Assembly (NCBI GenBank): GCA_903930805.1 | Contig: CAIYZZ010000201.1 | Span: 1 to 13,085 of the forward strand | Direction of reading: 5' to 3' | Length of the DNA: 13,085 nucleotides | Source: an uncultured Rhodocyclaceae bacterium | Lineage (GTDB): Bacteria; Pseudomonadota; Gammaproteobacteria; Burkholderiales; Rhodocyclaceae | Shown here: positions 6,606 through 12,793 of the stretch, piece after piece | How positions within the stretch are numbered: the stretch's first letter is position 1 | How the letters are laid out: every line of letters starts with the position of its first letter | Made by a program: the position numbers and the translations under genes | Notes under the pieces: model-generated | Seen by the model: only the letters and a program-made list of their open reading frames with translations | What the model was told of the DNA's origin: nothing | The model's database searches: none

Positions 6606-7757
6606 TCATAATCCGTACAGCACGTCACCTGGACGCGCCGTCGGCAGGTTTTTCTTTGCGGTAATTTCGACCACACTGTAGCGCGGCTGCACGTTTCTGA
6701 CGATCACCCCTGCGACCGGTATGCGCTCACTCGCGAGCACATCGCCGGTGGCTGTGGCGGCGGGTGTTGTCGCCGTCTGCGTAAGCACCAGTTCCATGCC
6801 GGGCTCGATGCCGCTGTCGCTGCCGACATCGATATGCAGTTGGCTTCCCTCCACCCGCATCACCCGCGCCGAAAACGGCAAGCAGCCGATGGTGTTTTCT
6901 GCCCAGGGGCCAATCTCGCCGAGCAGTGCGTAGTAGGCCTCGCCCAGGCGTGATTCGGCAAAGCTTCGGCTGCCCGGTGTCAGGGTTTTGGGCATTTGCC
7001 AGCTGAAATTCACCTGCTGCGCAAATTCGCGCCGCGCCAGCATTTCGCCGCTGATGCCGTCGTAGATATAGGCCTCTACCACCATCTGGCGCTCGGGAAT
7101 CAAGAGCGCCTTCTTGGCCGTGCCAAAATCCCTGAATACGCCGGCAATCACATATTGTGCGCGGGCCTGGCTGGCCCACTGGGTCAGGAGCGGCACGCCC
7201 TGCTTGCTGCGCTCGGGCTCGGGCGCAGCATCGACCGAGGTAAATGGAATCCGGGATGGGGCCGGGGCAGAGAGCAGCCGGCCGTGGCGATTGATCAGGC
7301 GCGTGAGCTCTTCCGCCGTCGTTTGCGGCCAACCCATGTATTCGCCCTGGCGAATCTGCTCGGGGTAACGCAGCGGGAAGGTCGTTATCAATACCTTGCG
7401 CAGCGGCCGCTCGGCGCACATTGCCGGTTGGCCAGGTTCTGCGAGGCGTACTTCAGCCGTGAGGTACAGACGATCCTTGCGGACATATTCCGTAAGGATG
7501 CGCGCATCCAGTGCGCGCCCCTGGGGCGTGAGCGTGGTGCTCTCATGAGTCCCCGTTGGGGTTGCCGTCGTCGTCACCTGCAGCAGGCTGCCCCCCTGCT
7601 CGACGGCCTGCGCCTTGGCACGGCGCAGCGCCGTCAGGCGCGCCAGTGTCATGTCGTCGTTGACGATCGGCGCTTCGGCTTCGGCAACCACGTCGAGTGC
7701 GACTGCGGCGGAACACCACAGCGCGGCCAGCAGGCCGCCGAACCGGCCGCGTCTCAA
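6606..7757 (-). CDS. FlgT-like flagellar assembly protein (three-domain periplasmic protein)
   Basis: 383 aa from a TTG start. A signal peptide (RRGRFGGLLAALWCSAAVA) is followed by mature residues LDVVAEAEAPIVNDD and TLARLTALRRAKAQAVEQ, typical of a FlgT N-terminal domain (about 22-108). A middle domain (about 112-270; RKVLITTFPL, TRLINRHGRLLSA, QYVIAGVFRDFG) resembles the TolB-N-like FlgT middle domain. The C-terminal domain (about 300-383; GSDSGIEPGMELVL, YSVVEITAKKNLPTARPGDV) resembles FlgT-C. In Vibrio, FlgT builds the H ring around the flagellar basal body. An ATG at 7883 exists, but its first 42 residues are Arg-rich and overlap the lipoprotein gene. TTG at 7757-7755 overlaps that gene's stop as TTGA and has GGAG at 7767-7770. 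No other flagellar gene lies in the window. Confidence 0.85.
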   Translation of the reverse strand: MRRGRFGGLLAALWCSAAVALDVVAEAEAPIVNDDMTLARLTALRRAKAQAVEQGGSLLQVTTTATPTGTHESTTLTPQGRALDARILTEYVRKDRLYLTAEVRLAEPGQPAMCAERPLRKVLITTFPLRYPEQIRQGEYMGWPQTTAEELTRLINRHGRLLSAPAPSRIPFTSVDAAPEPERSKQGVPLLTQWASQARAQYVIAGVFRDFGTAKKALLIPERQMVVEAYIYDGISGEMLARREFAQQVNFSWQMPKTLTPGSRSFAESRLGEAYYALLGEIGPWAENTIGCLPFSARVMRVEGSQLHIDVGSDSGIEPGMELVLTQTATTPAATATGDVLASERIPVAGVIVRNVQPRYSVVEITAKKNLPTARPGDVLYGL

Positions 7758-8305
7758 GGCTTGCTGCTCCAGCCCAGGCTGGCGCCGCTGGCCGGGGCGC
7801 AGCCCACGCCCGTGCAGACTGCGGGTGCGGGTAAGCAGCCGCCTTCGCCACAATCGGCCGATGGCTTTGGTGGTTGCGGGCAATTACCCTCTGCCAGGCA
7901 TTGGCGAAAATCTGGCGGCAATTCGGCCTCGACCCGGGCCTGGTAGCTGCCATCCGGTAACTGGGTGACCTCGAGCACGCGTGCGCCGCGTACGAAGGCA
8001 TCGATATGCACGCGCACGTAGTCGTTCTGGCTGGCGAAGGCGCTGATTGTCGTCGAACCGGAAAGCCGGAAGCCATACACCTGTTCGGCAAGATTGCGGA
8101 AGGCGTCGACTTTGGCCGCACGCATGGCCAGCAGCTTCTGCTGGGTCTGGTTGTATTGGCCGTATTGCTGGTTGCTCAAAGTGCCATGGCCGATTGCACT
8201 GATGATGATCGGTTTGGTTGGCGGCGCCGGCGGGGGTAATGCACAGGCGCCGAGCATGACAGCGGCGATGGTCAGAGCTTGCAAAAGGGCGTACTTTGAT
8301 CTCAT
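7754..8305 (-). CDS. LPP20/FlgP-family outer-membrane lipoprotein
   Basis: 183 aa. A lipoprotein signal peptide ends with lipobox LGAC (C21), followed by a Pro-rich linker. The LPP20 domain (about 45-130) has the family pattern QKLLAMRAAKVDAFRNLAEQ, VYGFRLSGSTT and FVRGARVLEVTQLPDGSYQA. The C-terminal 50 residues are unusual: three cysteine pairs (C136/C142, C152/C157, C164/C169) separated by Pro-rich spacers. FlgP of Vibrio and Campylobacter is an LPP20 lipoprotein forming a basal disc at the outer membrane. The start ATG (8305) has GGTGA a few bases upstream. It overlaps the flgT-like gene by 4 bp (TTGA). The family is clear; whether it serves a flagellum or another envelope structure here is not known. 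Confidence 0.87.
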   Translation of the reverse strand: MRSKYALLQALTIAAVMLGACALPPPAPPTKPIIISAIGHGTLSNQQYGQYNQTQQKLLAMRAAKVDAFRNLAEQVYGFRLSGSTTISAFASQNDYVRVHIDAFVRGARVLEVTQLPDGSYQARVEAELPPDFRQCLAEGNCPQPPKPSADCGEGGCLPAPAVCTGVGCAPASGASLGWSSKP

Positions 8306-8429
8306 GTGGTCACCACGGATAGCGCCGCCAGCAAGGCTGGGCGGGATGCCGTTAAGGTAGCGCCACCGGCAGTTTCACTGCGCGTCGAATAAAGCCGCAT
8401 TTCGCCACGATATTGCCCGCAAAAGCAAA
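8306..8429. other. Leader region of the FlgP/FlgT-like gene pair, no gene seen
   Basis: 124 bp between the terminator after the second pilin and the lipoprotein start. Since the terminator separates it from the pilus genes, a promoter for the lipoprotein-flgT pair probably lies here. I found no convincing sigma-70 pair, sigma-54 GG-N10-GC or FliA-type site, and no riboswitch I could recognise. A small palindrome, GTGGTCACCAC (8306-8316), overlaps the ribosome binding site. Confidence 0.4.
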
Positions 8430-8453
8430 CGGCTCGGGATTACTCCCGAGCCG
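8430..8453 (-). terminator. Intrinsic terminator after the second pilin gene
   Basis: A perfect 10-bp GC-rich stem (CGGCTCGGGA paired with TCCCGAGCCG) with a 4-nt loop (8440-8443). On the minus strand it is followed by TTTGCTTTTG, a T-rich but interrupted tract. It lies 66 nt beyond the pilin stop codon and probably ends the pilus transcript. Repeat copy C directly abuts it. Confidence 0.75.
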
Positions 8454-8475
8454 CCGTTCCGCCAGCGCCGACTTT
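8453..8475 (-). repeat. Dispersed intergenic repeat, copy C
   Basis: 22 of 23 positions match copies A and B (one C-to-T change on the plus strand, at 8458). It lies between the pilin stop codon and the terminator stem, again downstream of a minus-strand gene and in the same orientation. Confidence 0.75.
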
Positions 8476-8479
8476 TGTT

Positions 8480-8515
8480 AAGTCGAGCCTGACCCCTTTA
8501 AATTGCTTTAAATTG
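8480..8515. repeat. Tandem 10-bp repeat plus a REP-like GTCAGGCTCGA string
   Basis: CTTTAAATTG occurs twice without a gap (8496-8505, 8506-8515). It adjoins AAGTCGAGCCTGACCCC (8480-8496), which on the minus strand reads GGGGTCAGGCTCGACTT. Similar GGGGTCAG strings commonly flank REP-associated tyrosine transposase (IS200-like) elements in proteobacteria. No transposase is present, so this may be a relic; that link is from memory and is an inference. Confidence 0.5.
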
Positions 8516-8519
8516 TGGT

Positions 8520-8924
8520 TTAGTTTCCAGCACCAATGCCGATGAAAGTGGCTGTGCCGGTAGGTGTGTAGCCAGTCAGCGACAATGTGCAGGTGTATTC
8601 ATTCCCGTTAGTTGTTGTTGCAACGCTGGCTACGCTGTAGCCTGCGGGAAGACCGCCTTGCATAATGCTACCTACCAGATTGCAATCGGAAATCTTGACA
8701 CATTTATTGGGTGTGACAGCATTGTTCGTTACTGCGCAACCTGCGTAATTTACTGACATGGCAGAAGCGGCTGCCCCTTTGACACCCTGGAATGCAGCCT
8801 CGTTGGCATCGCCGCTCAAATTAATAAACTTCGGCAACGCAGTCGCTGCCAAAATTCCTAGGATCACGATCACGACGACCAGTTCGATCAGGGTAAAGCC
8901 TTGTTGGGTTTGGGTGGGTTTCAT
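8520..8924 (-). CDS. Type IV pilin, MSHA-type (MshA-like)
   Basis: 134 aa. The prepilin leader MKPTQTQQG is cut before F10, giving FTLIELVVVIVILGILAATA with the conserved Glu5. It is followed by LPKFINLSGDANEAAFQGVK, characteristic of MSHA-type pilins. A cysteine pair (GCAV, NKCVK/DCNL) and a later ECYT-like position (EYTC) are available for disulfides. AGGAGA lies 8 nt before the ATG, the strongest ribosome binding site in the pilus block, so this may be the major pilin. It follows the first pilin by 40 nt and is closed by a terminator. Base composition is lower than its neighbours (118 G+C in the 240 bases 8521-8760). PilD-type processing and assembly by MshE/MshG are inferred from family and context. 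Confidence 0.9.
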   Translation of the reverse strand: MKPTQTQQGFTLIELVVVIVILGILAATALPKFINLSGDANEAAFQGVKGAAASAMSVNYAGCAVTNNAVTPNKCVKISDCNLVGSIMQGGLPAGYSVASVATTTNGNEYTCTLSLTGYTPTGTATFIGIGAGN

Positions 8925-8964
8925 GTTTGCGTTCTCCTGAGTGAATGGTCAAAGTGTAACAAAT

Positions 8965-9495
8965 TCAACAGCCCGTGGTTGCGACTGAGATCACGGGGGC
9001 GGTAATTATGATGCCGGACAGGGTGGCCGGTTCATAGGTGATGCGGCAGTTCGGGACGGTGCCACCAGCAATGTCGAGACAGAGGGCGCCTGCCGCACAG
9101 CCGGCACCGCCAGCACTCACGCCATCGGCGGTGAGGTTGATATCGGTGGCGGCCAGGATGCCGTCGGTGGTAGCGGCCGGATAGCGATTGATGATTTCGA
9201 CGGACTTGCCGTCCATATTGACTCTTGGTGGCACAGCCTGGCAGTTGGCGGCGGGCAGGGTGCTGGCAACGGCGGCGAGGTCGAGCTCGCAACGCGAACG
9301 TGCCAAGGCTGAAGCAGAGCGCATCGAACCGTAGATGGCGTTGGTCTTGGCGATACGGGCGTCGCGCTGGGCGTCGATCAGCCGCGGCAACGCCACCGCC
9401 GCCAGGATGGCGATGATGGTGATGACGATGATCAACTCGATCAGGGTGAAGCCCTGAGCGCGGTGACGTAGGCAGGGATGCTCGACGTTTCTCAC
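8965..9495 (-). CDS. Type IV pilin or pilin-like protein, MSHA-type (MshB/MshA-like)
   Basis: 176 aa from a GTG start. The 15-residue leader (MRNVEHPCLRHRAQG) is cleaved before FTLIELIIVITIIAILAAVA, with Glu5 present. It is followed by LPRLIDAQRDARIAKTNAIYG, as in MSHA pilins that carry LPR/LPK after the hydrophobic helix. The C-terminal part has NCRITYEPA and a terminal cysteine, likely forming the D-region disulfide. GTG (9495-9493) is the only ATG/GTG/TTG codon before the leader end and has no clear Shine-Dalgarno sequence, suggesting weaker translation than the next gene. It is first after a 216-bp gap from mshG. Whether it is a minor or a second major pilin cannot be decided from sequence alone. 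Confidence 0.87.
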   Translation of the reverse strand: MRNVEHPCLRHRAQGFTLIELIIVITIIAILAAVALPRLIDAQRDARIAKTNAIYGSMRSASALARSRCELDLAAVASTLPAANCQAVPPRVNMDGKSVEIINRYPAATTDGILAATDINLTADGVSAGGAGCAAGALCLDIAGGTVPNCRITYEPATLSGIIITAPVISVATTGC

Positions 9496-9560
9496 GGAAT
9501 GCAGACTAGCACGGCGTCTTGGTTATGGTGTTAGGCAAGCATCGGCATATTTACCGCTTA

Positions 9561-9597
9561 CTTGAGCGGCTCAAGCCTCAGCCTGACGCTGCGTCAG
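9561..9597. repeat. Two adjacent near-perfect palindromes
   Basis: CTTGAGCGGCTCAAG (9561-9575) and CTGACGCTGCGTCAG (9583-9597) are each 15 bp, with 7-bp arms about a single central base. They lie 66-102 bp upstream of the first pilin start. They could be operator-like sites or short hairpins; there is no adjacent T-run to support a terminator. Confidence 0.45.
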
Positions 9598-9709
9598 CGT
9601 GTGTCGGCGTGGCCCATGAAGCGCCAGTCGAGGCGCGTCCGCCCGCCGCCAGCTTGATGCCGAGGTTGATATTACGTGCGATGAGGTCGACTTCCAGGTG
9701 AACCTGTAA
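9578..9709 (-). other. Open frame after mshG, possible gene remnant
   Basis: Just after the mshG stop, the minus strand stays open without a start codon and reads VLQVHLEVDLIARNINLGIK, then LAAGGRASTGAS, to TGA (9578-9580). LEVDLIAR is the motif near the C-terminus of riboflavin synthase, but the residues after it do not match. The stretch is protein-like and has no ATG, GTG or TTG start or ribosome binding site of its own. It may be a decayed gene end or a chance match. Confidence 0.3.
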
Positions 9710-9711
9710 AA

Positions 9712-10941
9712 CTATTTCTTCATCGCCACCTTGCCCAGATCCCACAGCGGCAAGAAGATGCCCAAGGCCAGTACCAGCACCATCGCGCCGAGCATGACGA
9801 TGAGGATTGGCTCGATCTGCTGCGCCAAGGTCTTGAGCTCGTATTCGACCTCGCTCTGATACATCGAGGAGATTTCTTCCATCATTTCGTCAAGCGAGCC
9901 GGATTCTTCGCCGACGGCGATCATCTGGAGCACGACGGGCGTAAAAGCTTGAGCGGTGATGGCGGCGCGCAGCACGGATTCGCCGCGCTCGACCTGATCG
10001 CGCATCTTGTCGACCTTGTCGGCGATGTACTCGTTATCGACGGTCTGCGCCACGGTGGTGAGTGCCTGAATGACTGGCACGCCTGAACGCGAGGCGAGCG
10101 CAAAGCTGCGGGCAAAACGGGCGAGAGTAGCCTTCTGCACAATCTTTCCGGCAATGGGGATGCGCATCTTGATCTTGTCCCACAGATACTTGCCGCGCTT
10201 GGTGCGCACCCAAGACTTGAAGGCGAAGCCGGCCGCCACGACGATGCCAATCATGGCGTGCCACCAGTTCACCGTGAAGTTGGAGACGCCAATGAGGATG
10301 CGTGTCATCAGCGGCAGTTCCGCGCCGAAACCCGCGAACACCTTGGAAAAAGCTGGGATCACAAAGATATTCACGATCAACATCGCGGCGACCATGGCCA
10401 TGATGACAAAGCTCGGGTAACGCAGCGCCGATTTGACCTGATCACGCATGAAGCGCTCGAACTCCATGTGGTCGAACAGGCGGAGCAAGACTTCTTCAAG
10501 GCGGCCGGTCATCTCGCCGACACGTACCATGGCCAGGTAGAAGGGCGTGAATATTTTGGGGTGGCGCGCCATCGATATCGAGAGCTCGCGTCCGGAATCG
10601 AGGCTTTCGCGTAGCTGACCGAGCACCGATTTCATCGCCGGGTTGACGCTAGATTCCTGCAGACCTGCCAGTGCGCGCATGATCGGTACGCCGGCCTTCA
10701 GCAGGGTGTAAAGCTGGCGAGTGAACAGTAAAACATCGACGTGGAGAATTTTCGGCGCGAAGAAGCCGCCACCAGTGTCTTCCTTTTTCTTCAGTGCGCC
10801 GGCCGGGGCGGGTTTGATTTCCATTGGCATGACGCCGCTGCCAAACAGCAGATCGGCAACAGCGGAGGCCGTCGCGCCTTCGAGCACGCCGTTGATGATC
10901 TCGCCGCTGCCGTTGCGACCGCGATAGGTAAAAGCGGGCAT
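9712..10941 (-). CDS. mshG: MSHA biogenesis protein MshG (GspF/PilC-type inner-membrane platform)
   Basis: 409 aa. It begins MPAFTYRGRNGSGEIINGVL, typical of the family. Two GspF (T2SSF) repeats are visible, at about residues 70-190 (FTRQLYTLLKAGVPIMRALAG, with VGEMTGRLEEVL) and about 270-395 (FARSFALASRSGVPVIQALT, with VGEESGSLDEMMEE). Transmembrane segments include FVIMAMVAAMLIVNIFVI, the segment around WWHAMIGIVVAAGFAF, and the C-terminal IEPILIVMLGAMVLVLALGI. It is the inner-membrane platform on which the MshE ATPase drives pilin assembly. It follows mshE by 92 bp containing a strong hairpin. The MshG label over PilC/GspF rests on the adjacent MshE-like ATPase and MSHA-like pilins. Confidence 0.9.
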   Translation of the reverse strand: MPAFTYRGRNGSGEIINGVLEGATASAVADLLFGSGVMPMEIKPAPAGALKKKEDTGGGFFAPKILHVDVLLFTRQLYTLLKAGVPIMRALAGLQESSVNPAMKSVLGQLRESLDSGRELSISMARHPKIFTPFYLAMVRVGEMTGRLEEVLLRLFDHMEFERFMRDQVKSALRYPSFVIMAMVAAMLIVNIFVIPAFSKVFAGFGAELPLMTRILIGVSNFTVNWWHAMIGIVVAAGFAFKSWVRTKRGKYLWDKIKMRIPIAGKIVQKATLARFARSFALASRSGVPVIQALTTVAQTVDNEYIADKVDKMRDQVERGESVLRAAITAQAFTPVVLQMIAVGEESGSLDEMMEEISSMYQSEVEYELKTLAQQIEPILIVMLGAMVLVLALGIFLPLWDLGKVAMKK

Positions 10942-10963
10942 CTTATTATTCGCCGTCCGCAGG

Positions 10964-11000
10964 GCCGCCCCACGGGCGGCGACGCCCGCCCGTGGGGGGC
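10964..11000 (-). promoter_or_regulatory. Strong intergenic hairpin between mshE and mshG
   Basis: A perfect 12-bp GC-rich stem (10968-10979 with 10986-10997) and 6-nt loop. It can be extended by GCC/GGC (10964-10966 with 10998-11000) past a one-base bulge. No T-run follows on the minus strand, and the stem ends 22 nt before the mshG start. It could stabilise or process the mRNA, or reduce read-through, so that mshE and mshG are made in different amounts. It may also be a REP-type palindrome. Confidence 0.65.
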
Positions 11001-11033
11001 AGCGAACCGAACTTGTGAGTGTGGGGGGCCATA

Positions 11034-12740
11034 CTATTCAGCCAGCTGCGTCGCGATGCGCATGGCTTCATCAATGGTGGTGCGGCCGTTTACAACAAGG
11101 CGTACGGCGTCGCGACGCAGGGTGTGGCCGGCCATTTGCTGCCGGCCAACCGCCATAAATTCATTGGGGTCGCCGTGGTTGGCGGCTTCGACCAGTGCGT
11201 TGCTCATTTCGAGGAATTCATAGACGGCCTGACGGCCCTGGTAGCCCGTGTTGGCGCAGTGGGCGCAACCGGCACCCTTTGAATATTTGAACTGATCGAC
11301 GCGCTCCTTGAGTTCGTAGCGCAGCCATTCCAGTTCGTGCGGTTCGGGCTGGTGCGGCTCGGTGCAGTTCTGGCAGATGACGCGCACCAGGCGCTGTGCC
11401 AGCACCATTTGGATCGACAGCGCCACCATGTAGCGCGGCACGCCCATGTCAAGCAGGCGGATCGGTGTGGAGAGGGCATCATTGGTGTGCAGGGTGGAGA
11501 GTACCAGGTGGCCGGTCATGGCGGCGCGCATGCCGATCTCGGCGGTTTCCTGGTCGCGCATTTCGCCGACCAGGATGATGTCGGGGTCTTGCCGCAGGGC
11601 GGTGCGCAACACACGCGAAAAAGTGAGATCGATCTTTTCGTGTACCTGCACCTGGTTGATGCCCGGCAGCCTGTATTCGACCGGGTCTTCGACGGTGATG
11701 ATCTTTTTTTCCGGGGTGTTGAGTTCGTTGAGCGCAGCATAAAGGGTGGTCGTCTTGCCGGAACCGGTGGGGCCGGTGACCAGCACGATGCCGGATGGGC
11801 GAGAAATGCAATGGCGAAAGCGTTCGAGCACGCGTGGCGGCATGAACAGCTTGTCGAGCTGCAACAGGCCGGTGTTCTGGGCGAGCAGACGCATCACAAC
11901 CGATTCGCCATACTGGGTTGGCATGGTCGAGATCCGCACATCGACGCTGCTGCCACGCAGCTTGATGTTGAAGCGACCGTCCTGCGGCAGGCGCTTTTCG
12001 GAAATGTCGAGGCCGGACATCAGCTTCAGGCGCAGCACCAGCGCGGTGGAAATCTTGTTGTCTGCCTCGGTTTGAATATGCAGCACGCCGTCGATGCGGA
12101 AGCGAATCAGCAGTGATTTCTCCTGCGGCTCGATATGGATGTCGGAGGCGCGGGTTTTTTGTGCTTCTTCAAACACCGTCTGCAGCAGCCTGACGACCGG
12201 CGCGTCTTCGGCACCCGGGGTAATGCCGAGTACCGAGCCGAATTCGACCGGGATATCGCCCATCTCCTGCGTAAGGTCTTTTGCTAGGCCGGCGATTTCA
12301 TCGGTGCGGCGATAGACGCGGTCGAGTAGCGGCAGAAGCTGGCCTTCGGTGATGACGGCCAGGGTAATGTCGCGCTTGACGATGCGGGCGATCTCATCGA
12401 AGGCGGCCAGGTCTGTGGGGTCGGACATGCCGACGCGCAACAGATCGCGCTCCTCGTCGAGTACCAGCGCGCGGAAACGGCGTGCCTGCGCTTCGGGGAG
12501 CAGCTTTACCAGTTCCGGTTTAGGCTGGAATGTTTTGAGATCAATGAAGTCGGCGCCCAATTGACGGGCAAGCGCTTTCGAAATGCCCTCCTCGGTGGCG
12601 TAGCTGGAGTCAACCAGCACACGGCCCAACTTGCGGCCGCTACGTTTTTGCTCATCGAGGGCGAGCTTCAACTGCTCGTCAGTGATGACGTTCTGCTGCA
12701 CCAGCAGATCGCCGAGCCGTACCTTTTCCGGTCTTGCCAT
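11034..12740 (-). CDS. mshE: MSHA pilus extension ATPase MshE, c-di-GMP-binding
   Basis: 568 aa, GspE/PilB family. The N-terminus carries the MshEN c-di-GMP motif in full: two 24-residue units, R8-L9-G10 to Q31 and K37-L38-G39 to Q60, separated by five residues. The N2 domain leads to the ATPase core with Walker A GPTGSGKT (323-330), Asp box ITVEDPVEYRL, Walker B DPDIILVGEMRD (from 385) and His box STLHTNDA. A four-cysteine zinc site follows (C456, C459, C492, C495). The protein is a cytoplasmic hexamer powering pilin assembly. By family it is switched on by c-di-GMP, linking pilus activity to surface attachment. The start MARPEKVRLGDLL has no strong Shine-Dalgarno sequence. It is first in the block, divergent from trmL. 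Confidence 0.93.
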   Translation of the reverse strand: MARPEKVRLGDLLVQQNVITDEQLKLALDEQKRSGRKLGRVLVDSSYATEEGISKALARQLGADFIDLKTFQPKPELVKLLPEAQARRFRALVLDEERDLLRVGMSDPTDLAAFDEIARIVKRDITLAVITEGQLLPLLDRVYRRTDEIAGLAKDLTQEMGDIPVEFGSVLGITPGAEDAPVVRLLQTVFEEAQKTRASDIHIEPQEKSLLIRFRIDGVLHIQTEADNKISTALVLRLKLMSGLDISEKRLPQDGRFNIKLRGSSVDVRISTMPTQYGESVVMRLLAQNTGLLQLDKLFMPPRVLERFRHCISRPSGIVLVTGPTGSGKTTTLYAALNELNTPEKKIITVEDPVEYRLPGINQVQVHEKIDLTFSRVLRTALRQDPDIILVGEMRDQETAEIGMRAAMTGHLVLSTLHTNDALSTPIRLLDMGVPRYMVALSIQMVLAQRLVRVICQNCTEPHQPEPHELEWLRYELKERVDQFKYSKGAGCAHCANTGYQGRQAVYEFLEMSNALVEAANHGDPNEFMAVGRQQMAGHTLRRDAVRLVVNGRTTIDEAMRIATQLAE

Positions 12741-12793
12741 GAGAGTGAGTGCTGTTGGTTAAACTGTGGGAACCTTAACATGCCACACCCTCC
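12741..12793. promoter_or_regulatory. Divergent promoter region between mshE and trmL
   Basis: The 53 bp separating two divergent starts must hold upstream signals for at least one of them. On the plus strand TTGGTT (12754-12759) and TAACAT (12776-12781) could be a weak -35/-10 pair for trmL, but their spacing (16 nt) and match are only moderate, and the -10 would leave a very short leader. No operator was recognised. Confidence 0.3.

Noticed and set aside
6996..7946. Plus-strand open frame (316 codons) opposite the FlgT/LPP20 genes
   Set aside because: Antisense shadow with no recognisable domain, while the opposite strand has signal peptides, a lipobox and conserved domains.
8306..8429. 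Possible riboswitch (c-di-GMP type) before the lipoprotein gene
   Set aside because: Some GC-rich paired segments exist, but conserved core strings of the known c-di-GMP, cobalamin, TPP or FMN classes are not present.
9519..9701. Short plus-strand open frame (60 codons) in the gap between mshG and the first pilin
   Set aside because: No ribosome binding site and no protein-like pattern. It overlaps the palindromes, and the minus-strand remnant is the better reading.
11337..12116. Plus-strand open frame (259 codons) opposite mshE
   Set aside because: His/Gln/Gly-rich shadow of the ATPase core; the ATPase motifs on the minus strand are intact.
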